Of a DNA stretch of 64,000 nucleotides, positions 39,055-49,817 are shown piece by piece. Source of the stretch: Lonsdalea iberica. GTDB lineage: Bacteria; Pseudomonadota; Gammaproteobacteria; Enterobacterales; Enterobacteriaceae. The notes below the pieces were generated by a model that was not told the origin of the DNA, did not search any database, and was given only the letters and a program-made list of their open reading frames with translations. Both the position numbers and the translations under genes were made by a program. Positions within the stretch are counted from its first letter, which is position 1, and every line of letters begins with the position of its first letter. The stretch is from contig NZ_LUTP01000016.1 of NCBI RefSeq assembly GCF_002111585.1, forward strand, positions 1 through 64,000. The letters are read 5' to 3'.

Positions 39055-41199
39055 TTACTGAGCGATCTGCGTGGCCTGAATGGCGGTCAGCGCGACGGTA
39101 TAGACGATATCGTCAACCAGTGCGCCGCGAGACAAATCGTTCACCGGCTTACGCATACCCTGCAGCATCGGCCCGATGGAAATCAGGTCCGCGGAACGCT
39201 GTACGGCTTTGTAGGTAGTATTACCGGTGTTCAGATCAGGGAAAATGAACACGGTAGCCTGACCTGCGACCGGCGAGTTCGGCGCTTTAGATTTCGCCAC
39301 ATCGGCCATGATGGCGGCGTCGTACTGCAACGGACCGTCGATGATCAGGTCAGGACGTTTTTCCTGAGCGATACGGGTCGCATCACGGACTTTCTCAACG
39401 TCGCTGCCTGCGCCAGAATTGCCGGTGGAGTAGGAGATCATCGCAACGCGCGGGTCAACGCCGAAGGCGGCAGCCGAGTCGGCGGACTGAATCGCGATTT
39501 CAGCCAGCTGTTCCGCGGTCGGATCCGGGTTGATGGCGCAGTCGCCATAGACCAGAACCTGTTCCGGCAGCAGCATGAAGAAGACGGAAGACACCAGAGA
39601 GCTGCCCGGCGCCGTTTTGATCAGCTGCAGTGGCGGACGGATGGTGTTGGCCGTGGTGTGAACCGCACCGGAAACCAGACCGTCAACTTCATTTTGCTCC
39701 AGCATCAGCGTACCCAGCACGACGTTGTCTTCCAGCTGTTCGCGGGCGACGACTTCGGTCATGCCTTTGTTTTTACGCAGCTCGACCAGACGCGGGACAT
39801 AACGTTCGCGTACGGCGACCGGATCAACGATTTCGATGCCTTGGCCCAGTTCTACGCCCTGAATGGCGGCGACACGCTGAATCTCTTCCGGATTGCCCAG
39901 CAGGACACAGTGAGCGATACCACGTTCGGCACAAATGGCTGCCGCTTTGATGGTGCGTGGCTCGTCGCCTTCCGGCAGAACGATGCGTTTGCCGGCTTTA
40001 CGTGCCAGTTCGGTCAACTGGTAACGGAAGGCTGGCGGAGACAGACGGCGTGAACCTTCAGAGGCCGCGGACAGGGACTCAATCCACTCCGTGTTGATGA
40101 AGCGAGCGATATACTCCTGCACTTTTTCCACACGCTGGTGGTCGTCGGCAGGCACTTCCAGGCTAAAGCTTTGCAGCGTCAGCGAGGTCTGCCAGGTGTT
40201 GGTTTCTACCATGAAGACAGGCAGGCCGGTCTGGAATGCGCGTTCGCACAGGGCGCTGATGCTCGGGTCCATCTCGTAGCCGCCGGTCAGCAGCAGGGCG
40301 CCGATTTCCACGCCGTTCATCGCCGCCAGGCTAGCTGCAACCAGAACGTCAGGACGGTCTGCCGAGGTCACCAGCAGAGAACCCGGACGGAAGTGCTCCA
40401 GCATATTCGGGATGCTGCGTGCGCAGAAAGTCACGGATTTGATGCGGCGCGTTTCGATATCGCCAGCATTAATCACGCGGGCGTTCAGATGTTTGGCCAT
40501 GTCCACGGCACGAGTAGCAATCAGGTCGAAGCTCCACGGAATGCAGCCCAGCACCGGCAGCGGGCTGTTGGCGAACAGTTGCTTAGGATCGATGTTGGCG
40601 ACGTTTGCCTTGGTGGAATCATCAAAAATTTCCGACAGATCCGGGCGAGTACGGCCTTGCTCGTCAACCGGGGCGTTCAGTTTGTTGATGATGACGCCGG
40701 TGATGTTCTGGTTTTTGCTGCCGCCGAAGCTGGAGCGAGCCAGTTCGATGCGCTCTTTCAACTGATCGGCGGAATCGTTGCCCAGCGCGGTGACGAAAAC
40801 GATTTCCGCATTCAGCGTTTTGGCGATTTCGTAGTTCAGCGCGTTGGCGAACTGATGCTTACGGGTTGGAACCAGACCTTCTACCAGTACCACGTCGGCA
40901 TCCTGGGTGTTTTCGTGATAGCGGGCGATGATCTCTTCCAGCAGAGCGTCTTGCTGGTTGGTGCTCAGCAAAGACTCCACATGGCTCATCTGCAGCGGTT
41001 CTGCGGCGTTGATCGCAGAATTGGCGCGGATGATCGCGGTGGTCTGGTCCAGAACCTGCTCTTCAGAACGGGGCTGGGCAATCGGTTTGAACAAGCTCAG
41101 GCGGACGCCTTTCTGCTCCATGGAACGAATGACACCCAGGCTGACGCTGGTCAGACCCACACTGGTGCCAGTTGGAATCAACATGATTGTACGGGACAC
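39055..41199 (-). CDS. pta: Phosphate acetyltransferase
   Basis: A 714-residue enzyme, the same length as E. coli Pta. It converts acetyl-CoA and phosphate to acetyl phosphate. The N-terminal P-loop-like domain ([20 protein letters not shown]), the central DRTGG-type domain and the C-terminal catalytic PTA domain ([30 protein letters not shown]) are in order. It is downstream of ackA in one operon, separated by a strong hairpin that probably reduces its transcription. Confidence 0.97.
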   Translation of the reverse strand: MSRTIMLIPTGTSVGLTSVSLGVIRSMEQKGVRLSLFKPIAQPRSEEQVLDQTTAIIRANSAINAAEPLQMSHVESLLSTNQQDALLEEIIARYHENTQDADVVLVEGLVPTRKHQFANALNYEIAKTLNAEIVFVTALGNDSADQLKERIELARSSFGGSKNQNITGVIINKLNAPVDEQGRTRPDLSEIFDDSTKANVANIDPKQLFANSPLPVLGCIPWSFDLIATRAVDMAKHLNARVINAGDIETRRIKSVTFCARSIPNMLEHFRPGSLLVTSADRPDVLVAASLAAMNGVEIGALLLTGGYEMDPSISALCERAFQTGLPVFMVETNTWQTSLTLQSFSLEVPADDHQRVEKVQEYIARFINTEWIESLSAASEGSRRLSPPAFRYQLTELARKAGKRIVLPEGDEPRTIKAAAICAERGIAHCVLLGNPEEIQRVAAIQGVELGQGIEIVDPVAVRERYVPRLVELRKNKGMTEVVAREQLEDNVVLGTLMLEQNEVDGLVSGAVHTTANTIRPPLQLIKTAPGSSLVSSVFFMLLPEQVLVYGDCAINPDPTAEQLAEIAIQSADSAAAFGVDPRVAMISYSTGNSGAGSDVEKVRDATRIAQEKRPDLIIDGPLQYDAAIMADVAKSKAPNSPVAGQATVFIFPDLNTGNTTYKAVQRSADLISIGPMLQGMRKPVNDLSRGALVDDIVYTVALTAIQATQIAQ

Positions 41200-41230
41200 G
41201 GCTTAACCTCTTTGCGGTTGCTCGTTGCTC

Positions 41231-41264
41231 AAAAACAACTCCGTCAGCCTGAGCTGACGGAGTT
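41231..41264 (-). terminator. Intercistronic terminator/attenuator between ackA and pta
   Basis: AACTCCGTCAGC (41237-41248) and GCTGACGGAGTT (41253-41264) form a perfect 12-bp stem with a four-base loop. Read on the minus strand it is followed by GTTTTTG. It lies 18 bases after the ackA stop and 38 bases before pta. Confidence 0.85.
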
Positions 41265-41282
41265 AGGATACTGATTTTTCGG

Positions 41283-42485
41283 TTACGCGGTCAGGCGGAG
41301 TGCGTCCTGCGCGATAACCAGCTCTTCGTTGGTCGGAATGACCAGAGCCGGGCGGCTGCCATCTTTGCTGATGTTGCCGCTCTTGCCGAAGCGCGCCGCC
41401 AGGTTGCGCTCGTGGTCGATTTCGAAGCCCAGCAGGCCCAGCTGTTTCAGGGTCAGTTCGCGGACCATGGCCGCATTTTCACCGATGCCGCCGGTGAAGA
41501 TGACCGCGTCCAGGCGGCCTTCCATCAGGGCGCTGTAGGCACCGATGTATTTCGCCAGACGGTGGCAGAACACGTTCATGGCGCGTTTAGCGTCAGGTTT
41601 CGTTTCGTAGTTGTCTTCAACATAACGACAGTCGCTGGTGACTTCGGTCAGACCCTGCAGGCCGGACTCTTTGGTCAGCATTTTGTTGATGTCGTCGATG
41701 CTCATGCCCAGCGCGTCGTGCAGATGGAATACGATTGCCGGATCGATGTCGCCGCTACGGGTCCCCATCACCAAGCCTTCCAACGGAGTCAGGCCCATGG
41801 AAGTATCAACACATTTACCGTTACGGATAGCAGATACGGAACCGCCGTTGCCCAGGTGGCAGGTGATCACGTTCAGTTCATCCAGCGGTTTGTTCAACGC
41901 CTTAGCGGCTTCCTGAGACACATAGAAGTGGCTGGTGCCGTGCGCGCCGTAACGGCGGATATGGTGTTCGGTGTACAGTTTGTACGGCAGAGCATACAGG
42001 TAAGATTCTTCCGGCATGGTCTGGTGGAACGCGGTGTCGAAAACGGCCACGTTTTTGTTAGCCAGGTTCGGGAAGGCTTTCAGGGCTTCGGCGATACCGA
42101 TCAGGTGAGCCGGGTTGTGCAGCGGCGCAAACGGAACGGCATCTTTAATGCCTTGCAGAACGTTGCTGTCGATCACCGCGGACTGGGTGAATTTCTCGCC
42201 GCCGTGCACGATACGGTGGCCGATAGCAACCAGCTGAGCGGAAAGCTCTGGTTTCTGGCTGAGGATGGTGTTGACGATGAAGTTCAGCGCTTCGCTGTGA
42301 GCTGCGCCAGCACCCAGATCGGCTTCCTGTTTGCCTCCATCCAATTTCCATTTGATGCGTGCTTCGGGAAGGTGGAAACATTCGGCCAGGCCAGACAGGT
42401 ATTCGTCCCCGTTGACGGCATCAATGATGGCAAACTTGAGGGATGAGCTACCACAGTTTAGAACCAGGACTAACTTACTCGACAT
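41283..42485 (-). CDS. ackA: Acetate kinase
   Basis: A 400-residue ASKHA-fold kinase, the same length as E. coli AckA. It makes ATP and acetate from acetyl phosphate. The two family signatures are present: [14 protein letters not shown] at the N-terminus and [28 protein letters not shown] in shortened outline ([14 protein letters not shown]). Catalytic Arg and His residues lie in the HRIVHGG block. It is the first gene of the ackA-pta operon. Confidence 0.97.
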   Translation of the reverse strand: MSSKLVLVLNCGSSSLKFAIIDAVNGDEYLSGLAECFHLPEARIKWKLDGGKQEADLGAGAAHSEALNFIVNTILSQKPELSAQLVAIGHRIVHGGEKFTQSAVIDSNVLQGIKDAVPFAPLHNPAHLIGIAEALKAFPNLANKNVAVFDTAFHQTMPEESYLYALPYKLYTEHHIRRYGAHGTSHFYVSQEAAKALNKPLDELNVITCHLGNGGSVSAIRNGKCVDTSMGLTPLEGLVMGTRSGDIDPAIVFHLHDALGMSIDDINKMLTKESGLQGLTEVTSDCRYVEDNYETKPDAKRAMNVFCHRLAKYIGAYSALMEGRLDAVIFTGGIGENAAMVRELTLKQLGLLGFEIDHERNLAARFGKSGNISKDGSRPALVIPTNEELVIAQDALRLTA

Positions 42486-42899
42486 GGAGGTACCTACTTG
42501 TTATACATGGTTAAAGAAATATCATGCAGCGCGCAGCATAGCGCGTAACGCGGATGACATTTATGATTAACATCATGGCTTGGTAGAATTTACCAGACAT
42601 GACAATATAAAGTGTCGACGTCACGCGGCGCTTTTAATACCTAATGCGGAGTGACGGTGACATCGACGCTGTGAAACTTTGCTATTGCCGGGCAAGATAA
42701 AGCTGACTTGGGGTGGGATTTGGCCTCACCAGTCAGAGGCGGAGGTCCGCCACCACGCCTTAAAATGCAGTGCGGCAAAAGGCCGGAATTAGGATACCGA
42801 TAGCGTTCGTTAAACACAAAATATATTTTAAGGTTATTAATTTTAGTTGGTGATTTGTACGGATTTTTTTATTTTTTATACGTGAAGTTGAGGTGTGCG
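42486..42899. other. ackA-yfbV divergent intergenic region
   Basis: About 410 bases without a gene, holding promoters for ackA-pta (minus) and yfbV (plus). A GGCGGAGGTCCGCC palindrome lies near 42738-42751; the right third is very AT-rich. No regulator site is called. Confidence 0.45.
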
Positions 42900-43355
42900 A
42901 TGACGACAAATCCTACCGGTAAAGCGGGCTGGTTCAAGCTGTTGCGACTAGGCCAGCACTATATGAAGACCTGGCCTGCAGACAAGCGTTTGGCCCCGGT
43001 GTTTCCCGAAAACCGCGTTGTACGCGCCACACTTTTCGCTATTCGCTTTATGCCGCCGCTAGCCGTTTTCACGCTCTCCTGGCAGGTGGCTCTGGGTGGT
43101 CAACTGGGTCCGGTGGTCGCCACCGCGCTGTTCGCGTTGAGCCTCCCTATGCAGGGATTGTGGTGGTTGGGCCGCCGCGCCATCACGCCATTACCGCCTT
43201 CTTTATTACGGTGGTTTCACGATATTCGTCAGCGACTGCTGGACGCTGGACTCGCTCTGGCACCGCTGGAAGAAAAACCGACGTACCAGATGCTGGCTGA
43301 CGTACTTAAACGCGCTTTCAAACAGCTGGACAAGGCCTTTCTCGACGATCTTTGA
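42900..43355 (+). CDS. yfbV: UPF0208 membrane protein YfbV
   Basis: A 151-residue inner-membrane protein, the same length as in E. coli, with two helices at about 40-65 and 70-95 and a soluble C-terminus. It starts [21 protein letters not shown] in outline and has the [17 protein letters not shown] region conserved in the family. It has been linked to chromosome macrodomain insulation in E. coli, but the mechanism is not settled. ATG 42900 follows GAGGTG. Confidence 0.93.
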   Translation: MTTNPTGKAGWFKLLRLGQHYMKTWPADKRLAPVFPENRVVRATLFAIRFMPPLAVFTLSWQVALGGQLGPVVATALFALSLPMQGLWWLGRRAITPLPPSLLRWFHDIRQRLLDAGLALAPLEEKPTYQMLADVLKRAFKQLDKAFLDDL

Positions 43356-43482
43356 TGTGGGTCTCGTTTTACCCACACGTCATTTCCCTTCTATACCGTT
43401 CCAAATCAAAAACTGCCTTGCCAGGAGTATGCGGTTCTTCTTCTCACGCTGAGCTCGACGAAAGGTGATTGTGGAGAGCGGC

Positions 43483-43974
43483 ATGGACATAACCAATGCC
43501 GACAATGATTCCTGCCAAATCAATATCAAGCCATGACTATGCAGGACCGCGAATAACCTGGAGCGGTATTGGCGGTTACAGACTATGATTGAGCGAGGCT
43601 TTGTCCTGTAAATACGTGAACTTGACCCTGATTTCGGCGATTTAAGCGCAGCGGTTTGCTGTATCCTGAATAACCATGATGGAAATACGCACATATAGCG
43701 GGTTTCGCAAAGCATCTTGTCTCGAACACCCGCCATCCGCAGACATCAAATGAGGTGGGGCGGGTTCGGTCGCAGCGACGAAGACCCGTCATCCGAGTTT
43801 GGTTCACTTCTTTGAGCTGACGGGAAGGCGTTACCTGCATGGCGACCTCAACGCGCACGGCTTTAACGCTCGAACACAAAATGTGGGACAAATATTCCGG
43901 CATGTTCAACGTGTGGCTCGCCTGTCCGCGCCACTAAGATTGCAGCGCGGTAGCCATTTCATCAATCGTCAATG
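43483..43974 (+). pseudogene. yfbU: Eroded yfbU (UPF0304) pseudogene
   Basis: Between yfbV and yfbT, where E. coli has yfbU, fragments of that protein appear in shifting frames. ATG 43483 gives MDITNA; then NLERYWRLQTMIERGF, a TAA, and IRELDPDFGDL; near the end GDLNAHGFNART in one frame passes to KMWDKYSGMFNVWLACPR in the next. E. coli YfbU has [29 protein letters not shown] and [26 protein letters not shown], quoted here in parts. Several stops and frameshifts show a long-dead gene still filling its original space. Confidence 0.88.
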
Positions 43975-43998
43975 TCCGATAAGTCAGAGAGGTTAGCG

Positions 43999-44655
43999 GT
44001 GGAAGTTAAAGGTTTCTTGTTCGATCTGGACGGTACATTGGTCAACTCTCTTCCTGTTGTTGAAAACGCCTGGCGCTGGTGGGCGGAGGGTCACGGTCTC
44101 GATTCTCAAGCGGTCCTTGATTTCATTCATGGCAAACAGGCCATCACGTCGTTGCGTCATTTTCTGCACGATAAAAGCGAAGCGGAAATTCAGCACGCCT
44201 ATCAAGTTTTGGAGGAAAGAGAATCCACAGATCTGGAGGGCATTACCGCCATGCCGGGCGCGCAGGCACTGTTGGAACATCTGGAGGCGCTCAATGTACC
44301 TTGGGCCATTGTTACCTCAGGCTCCGTGCCGATAGCCCATGCCCGCCACAAAGCCGCTGGATTATTGATGCCGCGTCAGTTCGTGACCGCTGAACGGGTC
44401 GCGAATGGAAAACCGCATCCAGACGCCTATCTGCTTGGCGCACAGCTGTTAGGCCTTGACCCGCAGGCATGCGCCGTGGTCGAAGATGCGCCCGCAGGCA
44501 TACAGTCTGGCCTTGCCGCTAAGGCGAAAGTCATCGCCGTCAACGCGCCGTCGGACGCGCCCGATTTAGACAAAGTCGATATGGTGCTGCACTCGTTAGA
44601 GCAACTGGAAGTGACCCCCGGCGGCGCGGCGTTTGTCGTCACCGCGTCACGTTGA
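43999..44655 (+). CDS. yfbT: HAD-family sugar phosphatase YfbT
   Basis: A 218-residue haloacid-dehalogenase-type phosphatase. Motif I DLDGT lies at the N-terminus (GFLFDLDGTLVNS), motif II in VTSGS, the lysine in GKPHPDAY and motif III in VVEDAPAG. E. coli YfbT (HxpA) acts on sugar phosphates. GTG 43999 is chosen because AGAGAGG lies six bases upstream and the length then matches E. coli (216); ATG 43972 would add nine residues that fall in the dead yfbU tail. Confidence 0.9.
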   Translation: MEVKGFLFDLDGTLVNSLPVVENAWRWWAEGHGLDSQAVLDFIHGKQAITSLRHFLHDKSEAEIQHAYQVLEERESTDLEGITAMPGAQALLEHLEALNVPWAIVTSGSVPIAHARHKAAGLLMPRQFVTAERVANGKPHPDAYLLGAQLLGLDPQACAVVEDAPAGIQSGLAAKAKVIAVNAPSDAPDLDKVDMVLHSLEQLEVTPGGAAFVVTASR

Positions 44656-44687
44656 AGGCAACGATAACGTTGTGGGAGTAAAATAAT

Positions 44688-44713
44688 AAACCTTGCTTTT
44701 GCAGGGTTTTTTT
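44688..44713 (+). terminator. Rho-independent terminator of yfbT
   Basis: AACCTTGC pairs with GCAGGGTT (one T-G pair) around TTTT, followed by seven T residues. Confidence 0.85.
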
Positions 44714-44764
44714 ATGTCATGCTGAATGGGCGGTTTTGAGGATTGCCACTAACAGGAGGTGCTA

Positions 44765-46606
44765 GTGACCCGTGAGTTGCTATGGGTGTTGACGCTGTTG
44801 TTCATCGCCATCGTTTTGTTCGCCACCAACAAATTGCGAATGGACGTTGTCGCATTGCTGGTCATCATTGCGTTTGTATTAAGCGGCACGCTGACGTTGC
44901 CGGAAGCATTGATGGGGTTTAGCGATCCCAACGTGATATTGATTGCCGCCCTGTTCGTCATCGGCGAAGGTCTGGTTCGGACTGGGGTTGCTTATCAGGT
45001 GGGTGACTGGCTGATGCATGTCGCCGGCGACAGTGAAGTCCGTATGCTGGTGCTGCTCATGCTGACCGTCGCCGGGCTGGGTGCGTTTATGAGTTCCACC
45101 GGCGTTGTGGCGATTTTCATTCCGGTGGTACTTAATGTTGCCGCGCGTATGAAAAGTTCACCGGCCCGGCTGCTGATGCCCTTGAGCTTTGCTGGCCTGA
45201 TTAGCGGCATGATGACCCTGGTCGCCACGGCGCCCAACATGGTGGTCAACAGCGAACTGATGCGCAACGATATCGCGGGTTTTGGTTTTTTCGGTATGAC
45301 ACCCATTGGCGTCGTGGTCTTGCTGGTGGGAATTGGCTACATGCTGGTGGCGCGTTTCTGGTTGGATAGTAACGACAGCGACGATAATAAAGAGTCCTGG
45401 AAGCGAAAGACATTTCGGGATCTCATTCGCGACTACAAACTCACCGGACGAGCGCGGCGGCTGGCGATTCGAAGCGGCTCGCCCTTTGTCGGCCAGCGGT
45501 TGGACGATCTTAATCTGCGCCAGCGCTTCGGCGCCAACGTCGTCGGCATTGAGCGCTGGCGTAAGTTCAGACGGGTGATGATTAGCGTCGCGGTAAATAC
45601 GGAACTGCGCCTGAACGATGTCTTGTTGATCGATATGTCGGCTTCCGACGTTGACCTGCGCGAGTTTTGCGGCACGCATATGCTGGAGCCCATGGTGCTG
45701 CGCGGCGAATATTTTTCTGAGCAGGCGCGCGATGTTGGCATGGCGGAAGTGTCGTTAATCCCAGACTCGGAGCTGGTGGGTAAAACGCTTCAGGACGCCA
45801 TGTTTCGCAGCCGATATGGCCTGACGGTGGTGGGGATTCGGCGCAATGGCGAAGCGCTGGACGGCGCGTTGTCAAATGAGCCGCTGCAGTTGGGCGATAT
45901 CCTGCTGGTGATCGGAGACTGGCGTAATATCCGTCAGCTCTATCAGCAGAAGCATAATTTCATCGTATTGAATTTACCGGCCGAAGTGGACGAGGTGGCG
46001 CCTGCGAAAAGTCAGGCGCCCCATGCGCTGTTTTGTCTCGCGTTGATGATCGCTATGATGCTGACCGATGAAATCCCCAATGCAATTGCGGCGCTCATTG
46101 CCTGCCTGATGATGGGCCAATTTCGCTGCATCGATATGGAGAGCGCCTATCGCGCCGTGCACTGGCCGAGTCTGATGCTCATTATTGGCATGATGCCCTT
46201 TGCGCTGGCGCTGGAGAAAACGGGTGGGGTGGCTTTGGTCGTTAAAGGATTGATGGACGTGGCGGGGGACGCCGGGCCGCAGATGATGCTGGCCTGTTTG
46301 TTCGTGCTGTGTGCGGTGATCGGTCTGTTCATTTCGAATACCGCGACGGCGGTGCTCATGGCGCCCATCGCCCTTGCCGCGGCCGATCAGATGCAGGTGT
46401 CGCCCTATCCGTTCGCCATGACTATCGCGATCGCCGCTTCGGCGGCATTCATGACGCCTGTCTCCTCACCGGTGAATACCTTGGTATTAGCGCCGGGCGG
46501 CTATCGGTTCGGCGACTTTCTTAAAATCGGGGTGCCTTTCACGGTACTCGTTATGGGCGTGAGCGTCGTTATGATCCCGTGGCTCTATCCGTTCTCCCCG
46601 TTATAG
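44765..46606 (+). CDS. yfbS: SLC13-family transporter YfbS with TrkA-C domains
   Basis: A 613-residue membrane protein (610 in E. coli). Membrane segments fill residues 1-200 and 420-610; between them lie two RCK/TrkA-C-like domains (about 215-400). The family motif [14 protein letters not shown] and the C-terminal [19 protein letters not shown] are conserved. The substrate is unknown; relatives carry dicarboxylates, sulfate or cations. GTG 44765 is the start because AGGAGGT (44754-44760) lies four bases upstream. Its end overlaps the convergent yfbR by six bases. Confidence 0.92.
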   Translation: MTRELLWVLTLLFIAIVLFATNKLRMDVVALLVIIAFVLSGTLTLPEALMGFSDPNVILIAALFVIGEGLVRTGVAYQVGDWLMHVAGDSEVRMLVLLMLTVAGLGAFMSSTGVVAIFIPVVLNVAARMKSSPARLLMPLSFAGLISGMMTLVATAPNMVVNSELMRNDIAGFGFFGMTPIGVVVLLVGIGYMLVARFWLDSNDSDDNKESWKRKTFRDLIRDYKLTGRARRLAIRSGSPFVGQRLDDLNLRQRFGANVVGIERWRKFRRVMISVAVNTELRLNDVLLIDMSASDVDLREFCGTHMLEPMVLRGEYFSEQARDVGMAEVSLIPDSELVGKTLQDAMFRSRYGLTVVGIRRNGEALDGALSNEPLQLGDILLVIGDWRNIRQLYQQKHNFIVLNLPAEVDEVAPAKSQAPHALFCLALMIAMMLTDEIPNAIAALIACLMMGQFRCIDMESAYRAVHWPSLMLIIGMMPFALALEKTGGVALVVKGLMDVAGDAGPQMMLACLFVLCAVIGLFISNTATAVLMAPIALAAADQMQVSPYPFAMTIAIAASAAFMTPVSSPVNTLVLAPGGYRFGDFLKIGVPFTVLVMGVSVVMIPWLYPFSPL

Positions 46607-47200
46607 CGGGGAGTCCTGGCTAATTTCATCCAGAGAGAGGCTGAAGCTGGGAATAAAGACAGTCATAAAATAGTCCATTTCCGGGCTGTGTCGTTGTTGC
46701 AGCGTTTTTTCTAGACGCGCTTTAGCCAGCACGAATTCGTTATTGCCCGCCGACAGTTCTTCGAGGCATTTCAGATAGGCGCACAGCGCGTCTGCCTGTT
46801 TGACCACGGCATGTTCTTCCTCGCTGGTATAGGCGTCATCCAGCAGCATGCGATAGTCTTCCTGAAGTTCGCTCGGCAGCATATCGATGAGCTTCTGCTG
46901 GGCGATTTTCTCAATCTTCTTATACTCGTGGGCCATCTGCGCGTTGTAGTACTTGATGGGCGTCGGCATATCGCCGGTCAATACTTCGCTGGCATCGTGG
47001 TACATCGCAAGCAGAGCGATACGCTCGGCATTGAGATCTCCGCCGAATTTGCGGTTTCTGATTACCGCGAGCGCATGGGCGACGAAAGCGACCTGCAAAC
47101 TGTGTTCCGAGACGTTTTCCGTGCGGACATTGCGCATCAGCGGCCAGCGGTTAATCAGCTTTAGACGGGATAAATGGGCGAAGAAATGACTTTGAACCAT
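46601..47200 (-). CDS. yfbR: 5'-deoxynucleotidase YfbR
   Basis: A 199-residue HD-domain phosphohydrolase, the same length as E. coli YfbR. It removes phosphate from deoxynucleoside 5'-monophosphates and helps the alternative dUMP route. Metal ligands are at their E. coli positions: His33 (EHSLQVA), His68 and Asp69 (MYHDASE) and Asp137 (KQADALCAY). Confidence 0.95.
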   Translation of the reverse strand: MVQSHFFAHLSRLKLINRWPLMRNVRTENVSEHSLQVAFVAHALAVIRNRKFGGDLNAERIALLAMYHDASEVLTGDMPTPIKYYNAQMAHEYKKIEKIAQQKLIDMLPSELQEDYRMLLDDAYTSEEEHAVVKQADALCAYLKCLEELSAGNNEFVLAKARLEKTLQQRHSPEMDYFMTVFIPSFSLSLDEISQDSPL

Positions 47201-47292
47201 AGCTCTCTCTCAATACGCGTAGGGGAAAACCATTGTGGTCGCTCGACGTGGAATTAGCAACTCAGCCCCTAAGGTGTGGGGAGAGAATCGGA

Positions 47293-47326
47293 TGAAAAAA
47301 ACGGGCAACACCCTAAGGCATCGCCC
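47293..47326 (-). terminator. Rho-independent terminator of alaA
   Basis: On the minus strand ACGGGC ... GCCCGT (47299-47326) encloses a further partly paired GATGCC/GGTGTT stem and ends in TTTTTTT (47293-47299). It lies 24 bases after the alaA stop. Confidence 0.88.
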
Positions 47327-47349
47327 GTCTTGTGGACTTATCGACGCGA

Positions 47350-48564
47350 TTACTGATGGTAGTGTTCGAGGAAACGCCCCAGCTTGTGCACGGCCATGTC
47401 CAGTTCGTCGACGCGCGGCAGCGTCACGATGCGCACATGGTCCGGCTCCGGCCAGTTGAACGCGCTGCCTTGAACCAGCAGCACCTTTTCCTGCAGAAGC
47501 AGATCCAGCACCAGCTTCTGGTCGTCGTGGAGATTAAAACGTTTCGCATCAATACGAGGGAACATATATAAAGCACCGGACGGCTTCACACAGGAGACGC
47601 CGGGAATGTCGTTGATCAGTTCCCAGGCACGATTGCGCTGTTCGTACAGACGGCCGCCGGGGTGGATAAATTCACTGATGCTTTGATAGCCCCCGAGCGC
47701 CGTCTGAATGGCGTGCTGCATCGGGACGTTGGCGCACAGACGCATCGAAGCCAGCATCTCCAGCCCTTCTATATACCCTTTGGCATGTTTCTTGGGACCG
47801 TTCAACACCATCCATCCCTGACGAAATCCCGCAACGCGATAAGTTTTAGAGAGACCGTTGAAGGTCACCGTCAGCAGGTCCGGCGCCAGCGCCGCAATGG
47901 AGTGGTGCTGGGCTTCGTCGTAGAGAATCTTGTCGTAAATCTCATCGGCGAAAATGATCAGATCGTTTTGACGCGCGATCTCGACGATCTCCATCAATAG
48001 CGCTTTGCTATACACGGCGCCGGTGGGGTTATTCGGGTTGATAATGACGATACCGCGAGTGTTAGGCGTGATTTTTTTGCGAATATCGTCCAGATCGGGG
48101 AACCAGCCGGACTCTTCGTCGCAGCGATAATGCACGGCTTTCCCATTAGACAGCGATACGGCGGCGGTCCATAAAGGATAGTCCGGCGCCGGCACCAGCA
48201 TTTCATCGCCGTTATTCAGGAGAGCCTGCATGGACTGTACGATGAGTTCGGAGACGCCATTGCCGATATAGACGTCTTCCACGGTGATATCGCGCAGATT
48301 GCGCGCCTGATAGTGCTGGACGATAGCTTTGCGAGCGGAATAAAGTCCTTTCGAGTCGCAATAGCCTTGTGCGGTAGGCAGGTTCCTGATCACATCAACC
48401 AGAATCTCGTCGGGGGCTTCAAAGCCAAACGGTGCTGGGTTGCCGATGTTGAGTTTAAGAACCTTATTGCCTTCCTCTTCCAACCGTTTGGCTTCTTTTA
48501 ACACCGGACCACGGATGTCATAACAAACATTTTCCAATTTCTTGGATTTTTCGATAGGGGACAT
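47350..48564 (-). CDS. alaA: Glutamate-pyruvate aminotransferase AlaA
   Basis: A 404-residue fold-type I PLP aminotransferase (405 in E. coli). It is a main alanine-forming enzyme. The PLP-binding lysine is Lys240 in NGLSKTYRVAGFRQGW; the NPNNPTGAVY and ADEIYDKILYD blocks are conserved. It is followed by yfbR on the same strand after a terminator and divergent from lrhA across a long AT-rich gap. Confidence 0.96.
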   Translation of the reverse strand: MSPIEKSKKLENVCYDIRGPVLKEAKRLEEEGNKVLKLNIGNPAPFGFEAPDEILVDVIRNLPTAQGYCDSKGLYSARKAIVQHYQARNLRDITVEDVYIGNGVSELIVQSMQALLNNGDEMLVPAPDYPLWTAAVSLSNGKAVHYRCDEESGWFPDLDDIRKKITPNTRGIVIINPNNPTGAVYSKALLMEIVEIARQNDLIIFADEIYDKILYDEAQHHSIAALAPDLLTVTFNGLSKTYRVAGFRQGWMVLNGPKKHAKGYIEGLEMLASMRLCANVPMQHAIQTALGGYQSISEFIHPGGRLYEQRNRAWELINDIPGVSCVKPSGALYMFPRIDAKRFNLHDDQKLVLDLLLQEKVLLVQGSAFNWPEPDHVRIVTLPRVDELDMAVHKLGRFLEHYHQ

Positions 48565-49817
48565 TTAACAAACCTTGTACAGGAAGGTTCCTGAATAGTA
48601 GACGTTTAATCGGCCTAATGTACTCTTACTGACGCTGATTTTGAAGAATGATCCTAAATGAATGGGCCATCTCGAAAACGGTGACAGGCACAGATTTCAT
48701 GGTGTAAAAAACTGTTATTATTTGATTTATTGAGCTTTTAGACTGTGTAAATCTATTTCTTTGTGTTTTCTGATTGGCAATGGCAATCAATAAGGTGATT
48801 TATGCGACGTCACCGTGAGGCTCGAGGCGGCAATGGGTACGCAATTTCGAAGTGAGTTTCTCATTAGAACGCAAATGAACCACTATTTATCGCCGACTCC
48901 TGTTGGCAATACTCTGGCATCTGAGAGGCCATTGGAGAGTGACAATAACCCTATTTTTTCCAATGACTGGAATAGCGGGTAAAAACCCCATCTTATTTCA
49001 GTGTAGCCAATACATGTAACCGATTAAAATAAAGGGTTTTCTTATTTTACTATTGAAATATTTCTTCCCTGATATGAAATTAACATCATTTGTAATAGCC
49101 GTGACTATTCCAGAACATGTCGTCACAAAGGAGAGGTTAGCCAATAAATGGTTGTCTATTTTGAATTCGAATATGCAATTAATAGAGACTGATCTTTTCT
49201 TTTCGAAGCCTTTACAAAAGTTTTTTTACAATGATCAATCTAGTAATATTAATAGGTAATATAGGAATTTTCAGATTGTTATAGGTAGGCTCTTGTCAGA
49301 TTAATCACTCAGGTTACATTATAGCTGGCATTGAGTTTATGGATGACAGAAAACTTAATTCTGGTATCTTATATCAGAATAATTTACGGGTGGGTCATCG
49401 TATATTGTTCAGCGGTTAAGTCAGTGGTCATGCTGAAACCAGATGAATCGTAACGTATTGAAATAACGAAGTTAAGTTATGTTTTAAACGGAAGCGCCCC
49501 CTGTAAATACAGTGTCGGACATAAACGTAACCTTTTATCACGCCTACCCCTTATCTTTAGCGCGCCAGTACGTGCAAAGCTTTTATTTTTTTATCTAAAA
49601 TAATCGGCTGTGCTTTTTATCGACGACGTGAATCAATAAAATGAATAGGTAAGGGAAGGGTGAAAAAAAAGGCGATGTGGTAACGAAATATTAAGTATTT
49701 TTTGCCGTAACCGTTCATCTACGATACTGTCTTTCATTGTATGCCGACATTGTCGGGATACGTATCCAACACCAGGTATGTTAGTTAAATAAATAAAATA
49801 GATAAGTGAAGAACCGT
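48565..49817. other. Long AT-rich alaA-lrhA intergenic region
   Basis: About 1.25 kb with no recognised gene. It is clearly AT-rich compared with its surroundings. One 68-codon open frame (49053-49259) codes a Phe/Asn/Lys-rich product without a clear ribosome site and is not called. The region should contain alaA and lrhA promoters and is a plausible H-NS or LrhA autoregulation target, which is inference. A GATTG-N7-CAATC inverted repeat lies near 48771-48787. Confidence 0.5.

Noticed and set aside
38935-42446. Long open frames on the plus strand opposite pta and ackA (up to 378 codons)
   Set aside because: They are antisense shadows of well-conserved enzymes in GC-rich DNA, with low-complexity His/Arg/Gln-rich translations and no start context.
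49053-49259. 68-codon open frame in the alaA-lrhA gap
   Set aside because: AT-rich chance frame without a convincing start or homology; kept only as a note in the gap entry.
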